NCBI GenBank assembly: GCA_027627225.1
Contig: CM051036.1
Span: 39,814,926-39,878,925 of the forward strand
Direction: 5' to 3'
DNA length: 64,000 nucleotides
From: Congeria kusceri
Taxonomy: Eukaryota > Mollusca > Bivalvia > Myida > Dreissenidae
The notes beneath the pieces are model-generated. The model ran no database searches. It was given only the letters and a program-made list of their open reading frames with translations, and was not told the DNA's origin. How positions within the stretch are numbered: position 1 is the stretch's first letter; every line of letters begins with the position of its first letter. This document shows positions 59,653 through 64,000 of this stretch, piece by piece. A program made the translations under genes and the position numbers.

Positions 59653-62454
59653 CTGCAATTATATAAACACAAAAATCAGCCTTTATATAATGTAGTTATC
59701 CGTCAGACTAAGTTCACTAATTCAGCAAAGACGGTCGAAATATGAAACAAATGAGTATTCCAAACTATTAAAAATAAAGTAATAAATAACATTTTACTAT
59801 AAATACCACATAAATAAATTCAAATGTTTTCACGTTACGATAACTTCCACGATATTCTTCATATCACTTTCATATTTGTTTGCTGGCTACACTTCATTGA
59901 AAGAATGACAATAGAAATACAAAACCGGCTTTAATAAACATTATAGACAGTCATATCGATCAGACGCATACCCGCCTTTAGAGCGCAAACTTTTAAAACA
60001 ATGCAATAGCTCGAGCGCATCCAAACTTACACGGACCCTTGCGTTATTTTCATTACGGTATCTTTCAATTAACAGTAAAACACACCGTGTTATTTTCATT
60101 GTTTACTAATGACTTTTCCATATATATTTGTTTAAACAAAACAATAATAACTAAAACAATTGAGACTTGTTTGTGCAAATTTTTTTCTCATTTATTAAAG
60201 TTAATTTTATAAGTTGCAGCTATAGGCTAATTCAAGTATTATATATAAAAGTAAATCAAAAAAAGGTTAATTGCAGAAGAAGTTTGAAAACACATTTTGT
60301 GTACCTCCGTTTATATTATTTTTAACATCGTAAGATTTTCATTGTTATCTGCCATCTTTTATTTCCAAACACAATTAAATCCACGATATAAAATGTATAA
60401 TACACATATATATATAGAATATCAATATATAGACTGTTGATATTACAAGTGTTATTTATTAATAATGTTTTTTAATGAAAAACAATTAGTATTTGAGTCA
60501 GGGTTTATGTAAGCATGTACTATCAATTGTGTAGTTCCGGGTCACTAACGACAAAACCGCTCTGTTCATTTTAAATGTACTTTCAAGCGCGTAAACCTAA
60601 AAATACTTTGGAAGACAGATATCTCAGCTTCAATATGCGTGTTTGAAACATTTGGTTACATTAAGTATTGTTGGTAAATATTTTGTTGAACTGTATGCAC
60701 TGATTGCGAGGATTCCGAATCAATTACGTGTGTTACGGGTCACTTGACACTTCTGCTATAGTTTTCTTTAAGGTTTGTTTTAAAAGCATTTTTAACTGTC
60801 ATTCTGACTTAGAAGTTGTAAAACAACTCCACTAAGAAGATATATTCATTTCTGGAAACCGGGCAACAAATAATCGCAACATAATAGTTAGGGCATATTG
60901 ACGATTTTCCCACGTTTGTCATCTTATTTACATTTCATGTAGGATGTGTGTCAATATATGAACAGGTACAAAGCCATATAGCTTACATGGTTATTCAGAT
61001 GTTGGACTGCAACAATAAATTATCTTATGATTTATGAACGTTTGCCTTTGACTGGTACAGTTATACATAAAAATACCAGCTAAAAGAATGTAAATAATCC
61101 GCGAAATAAATGAAATCTGTACAGTAACCGGAGTGCGCTAAACAATCCAAAATTCATTCACGTACGCAATATGTTAATTGTTTCTAAACATACATCTATC
61201 ACCATTAACAACCAGATCAACAATTTGATAACAATCATAAGCATATTGATAAAATTAACAGCCTACGAATATAATAGTAACAAAACACATAAAGATAGCA
61301 TAAGATATGGTAACTTCAACACTCTGAAACACATAATACTACAGCAAAATAATGATATGTCATCTGTTAACATAAAGCTGAATAGTACTCTAGACTATTT
61401 TGTGGAGGACACTATAGATCATTGTATATAAAAGTATTTAAATTTTTTTTTATAAATATGGAACGCTTCTATTAAAAAGACAGTATTTAACAATCTGACA
61501 AATTTTGAATAAAAAACAATACATATAACATGCACGTATACTATACTTGCTTACATCGATCAACTGTAATAATGATATTAATGAGATAAACTGAAAACAT
61601 TAAAACATTGAAGGGTATTCTTTTTCGCCCAATGGCTAGCACCAGTCTTCAGTTTGAAATACCACGAAAAGGTGTTATGTTATTTATTACCAATATAATG
61701 GTAAATCAAACCTATGAGAAGCCTACCTATAATATACATTTATTTCTGTAACAAATAATTCATATTGGTCAATAAATAATTGTCTTATATGGTCCATGAG
61801 TCTACTGACCCAACCAACCCATGGAGATATTCCATAAAGCATATACACAAGAAATTGCTTGACCAATCCCCATTAAACAATGAAGTCCGTTCAGGTGACC
61901 CCGAACACCCTAATACACATGTGTTGATATAACCGTTGTTTTCTGCAGTAATTTGGAAAGCAGGTGTTTTGTTATGTATAAATTGTACAGAATATACATT
62001 TCTTTATCAAATTGATACCATAAATGTGCCCATTTACCGGACATTTTCGATGTTTTATCGCGATGAATAACGTAGCCTAGTTTCTGCAATCGGTGTTCAG
62101 GTACATTTTTTAACATACAAATTACTCATAAAACCCCGTTTAAGTTCATTGATCAGCATACAGATATAAAACATTGGTGATTTACTGCAAATGTATTGCT
62201 GTTAAAATACCAGTTACTTAAAATCGAAATGTGTGGGTGGTAATTATTTTCAGAACCATTAATCTTAAAGAGACCCGGAACTACCAGTGATTCGGAATTC
62301 CTTCAATGACTGTATGTGTATACAAAGTGTGTTGGATGTGTTATTGGGGAACAACAATTGTGGAAAAACAAGATAATTCCAATCAGCATTCATTGTGTTT
62401 CGAAAACGCTCTTCTCAGTACATGAATGATGACAATCTATTATAAATTAAACGA
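59653..62454. other. Intergenic, AT-rich, no gene seen
   Basis: No supported exon. The plus-strand frame at 61171-61431 has low-complexity Asn/Ile/Thr composition matching the base composition and no splice context. Confidence 0.4.
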
Positions 62455-62690
62455 CATTGCATGCATTTAAAGCAGCAGTCCAGAAGTATTTAAATAAAAT
62501 TGCACTTTGCATAAATCGTTTCTATTAGACATCTTACCGACCACAATACAGAAAACCGCATTGAAATCTGTAAAATAATAGTGTTTTGGGAACTTTTTAT
62601 CGCATAGTTATCTGTGTGCGGTAGCTAGTGGTGCCTCTGGATGTACAATTAATGTATATTCCGTTCGTACCAAGTCGTAAATTGTAAACT
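62455..62690 (-). repeat. Interspersed repeat, about 250 bp (copy 4 of 4, inverted)
   Basis: Complement of the family at 1252-1520: on the minus strand it runs from TTGGTACGAACGGAATATAC, through CACCACTAGCTA and CAGATTTCAATGCG, to TTCTGGACTGCTGCTTTAA. It ends just before the LINE ORF1 remains. Confidence 0.65.
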
Positions 62691-62698
62691 AAAGTTTA

Positions 62699-63735
62699 TT
62701 GTTGGAAAATCAAACAATACTGAAGAGAACGATGTCTCGGATGATGAGATATCTGAAACGAAAGAGAGAAGCATCTAGTATCAGCGAACTAGAAATTAGT
62801 GTTAACGAAACACTAAAAGCAGAAAAGCAGAAGAAGAAAAATCAGAAGCAAAAGAACCCAGACAAAAGTCCAGATGAAGATGATATTGTGAACCAAATGA
62901 AGAAAATAAATGCAAATTTGAGAAACTTGACTCCTCTATGAAGTCAGTAAATGACAGACTCGAAAATGTGATCGTTAAAGGAGATGGATCACTAAAAAGC
63001 ACACTCAAGGATCTATTGTGTGAATGGAGGATGAACTGTTAAAATCCGTAGTAAAATATTGAAATCTTAGAAGGAAAAATATTTGAGGGAAATCAAGAGA
63101 TAGACAAAATGAAAATAGAAGTGAAAACATTGGGAAAATGCATCGATGACAAAGAGAGCAAACCGAAAACTTGAATAAGCAGATCGAACGAAATGAAAGA
63201 GAAGGAAAGAAATTCGAAAACGAATCCGAACAGTACAGTAGGCGGAACAATATCAAAATAAAGGGCATAGAGGACAATAATTCAAGAGAAACAGCCATTG
63301 AGACCATGAAAAAGGTAATAAACCTAATGAATGACAACCGGATATATAAGCTTACCATGAATGACATCGACGTTGCCCATAGACATCCCAACAAGAACAA
63401 CACAAATCGATATTTCATTGTTCGATTTGTGTGCCGACACGTGAAAAAATGAGTTTATGCGAAACAAGAGAATGCTAATTAAACATGGGATATTCATCAA
63501 TGAAGACCTTACAAAAATAAATCTTCACGTACTGATGTGCATTAAAAAGAAGACGACAGATGAAGTGCAGGAAGCATGGACGGTGAATGGCAAACTTTTC
63601 TATAAAAACTTCTCAGACAAGGTAAAAATCGTTACCTATGAGGAGTACGAACATGGGATTGACCTGCCATGGCCAAAATCGGTGACTAACGACAACGGCA
63701 CATCTGCTGCTAAAAGCGACACAAAGTCAAAATAG
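62699..63735 (+). mobile_element. Decayed LINE ORF1 (RNA-binding protein)
   Basis: Successive plus-strand frames give a charged coiled-coil start (62699-62941, DEDDIVNQMKKINANLRNL), then EQYSRRNNIKIKGIEDNN with DIDVAHRHPN and YFIVRFV (63171-63452), then KRMLIKHGIFINEDLTKIN and a C-terminal domain (63457-63735). This order (coiled coil, RRM-like with the EQYSRRNN and AHR motifs, C-terminal domain with NEDLT) is that of L1/Tx1-type ORF1 proteins, which bind the element RNA. Frame changes near 62938, 63170 and 63450 show it is dead. No ORF2 follows within the remaining 265 bp. Confidence 0.8.
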
Positions 63736-64000
63736 ACGACCGGCGTCCTCTTCCTTTGATGAACAGTATAGACAGATATTAAAAATCTCCTTGTGCAGAC
63801 CGTAATTTTCATCGATAATGGGTTAGACTTTGCATAATTTAAGAGTGTATATCTGCGCTTTAGTCCTGTATTCAGAATAGGTCAATGCATTTGCTATTCT
63901 GGCTAAATATAAACATTTGACACTGTGTACAGGTATGTTTGAAACAGTTTTTGACCTCTGCGTATAAATGAATACAAATAAAATACACCAGTCGAACTTA

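Noticed and set aside
59295..59666. Plus-strand Ser-rich frame of 123 codons
   Set aside because: Complement of the acidic exon of the minus-strand gene.
61171..61431. Plus-strand frame of 86 codons
   Set aside because: Composition follows AT-rich DNA, with no splice sites, no domain and no neighbours in support.

Overview
This is eukaryotic nuclear DNA, AT-rich and intron-rich, almost certainly from a bivalve mollusc (a dreissenid mussel is my best guess). The evidence is spliced genes with GT-AG introns, a pair of hairpin-bearing MITEs of a type I associate with dreissenid and other bivalve genomes, a tRNA-derived SINE, truncated non-LTR retrotransposons and many foldback repeats. No rRNA, complete tRNA gene, CRISPR array or bacterial gene organisation is visible. 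Gene names come from remembered protein families; no search was run.

Layout, left to right. 1-4100: a duplicated segment carrying a foldback element; between the copies lies an orphan first exon (2407-2571, minus) paralogous to the first exon of the protease gene further right. 4100-12350: mostly non-coding, with a decayed DUF7869-like fragment (about 6.1-6.6 kb) and a possible small three-exon gene (8.6-9.4 kb). 12351-21920 (minus): a 13-exon kexin/furin-type S8 protease-like gene with a C-terminal membrane anchor and altered active-site surroundings. 22325-26930: a large block of 21-bp GC-rich modules in inverted arms, containing an 1801-bp tandem duplication and nested foldback elements.

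27256-39966 (minus): a katanin p80 (KATNB1)-like WD40 gene. It has a premature TAG, a local frame disturbance, no C-terminal exons, and an unusual 39-bp minisatellite upstream of its eighth exon in which every unit is a copy of that exon's 3' splice site. It starts head-to-head (about 300 bp apart) with a C8orf82/UPF0598 homologue (40263-43139, plus). 44135-51228 (minus): PIGM, the first GPI mannosyltransferase, with a single-base frameshift in exon 2. Around 52.5-53.9 kb is a LINE fragment. 55332-56271 (plus): two exons of a ten-cysteine secreted prokineticin/astakine-type protein. 56874-59652 (minus): an unrecognised gene with an acidic N-terminal part, a PPPY motif and a long coiled coil. 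62.7-63.7 kb: a decayed LINE ORF1.

The genes do not form one pathway; this is an ordinary metazoan gene neighbourhood heavily invaded by repeats. The strongest unexplained signal is the array of tandem splice acceptors in the KATNB1-like gene, together with the repeated exon-start copies at another exon of the same gene. Next are the catalytically altered, membrane-anchored convertase-like gene and the three sequence-unrelated foldback families that share one architecture.
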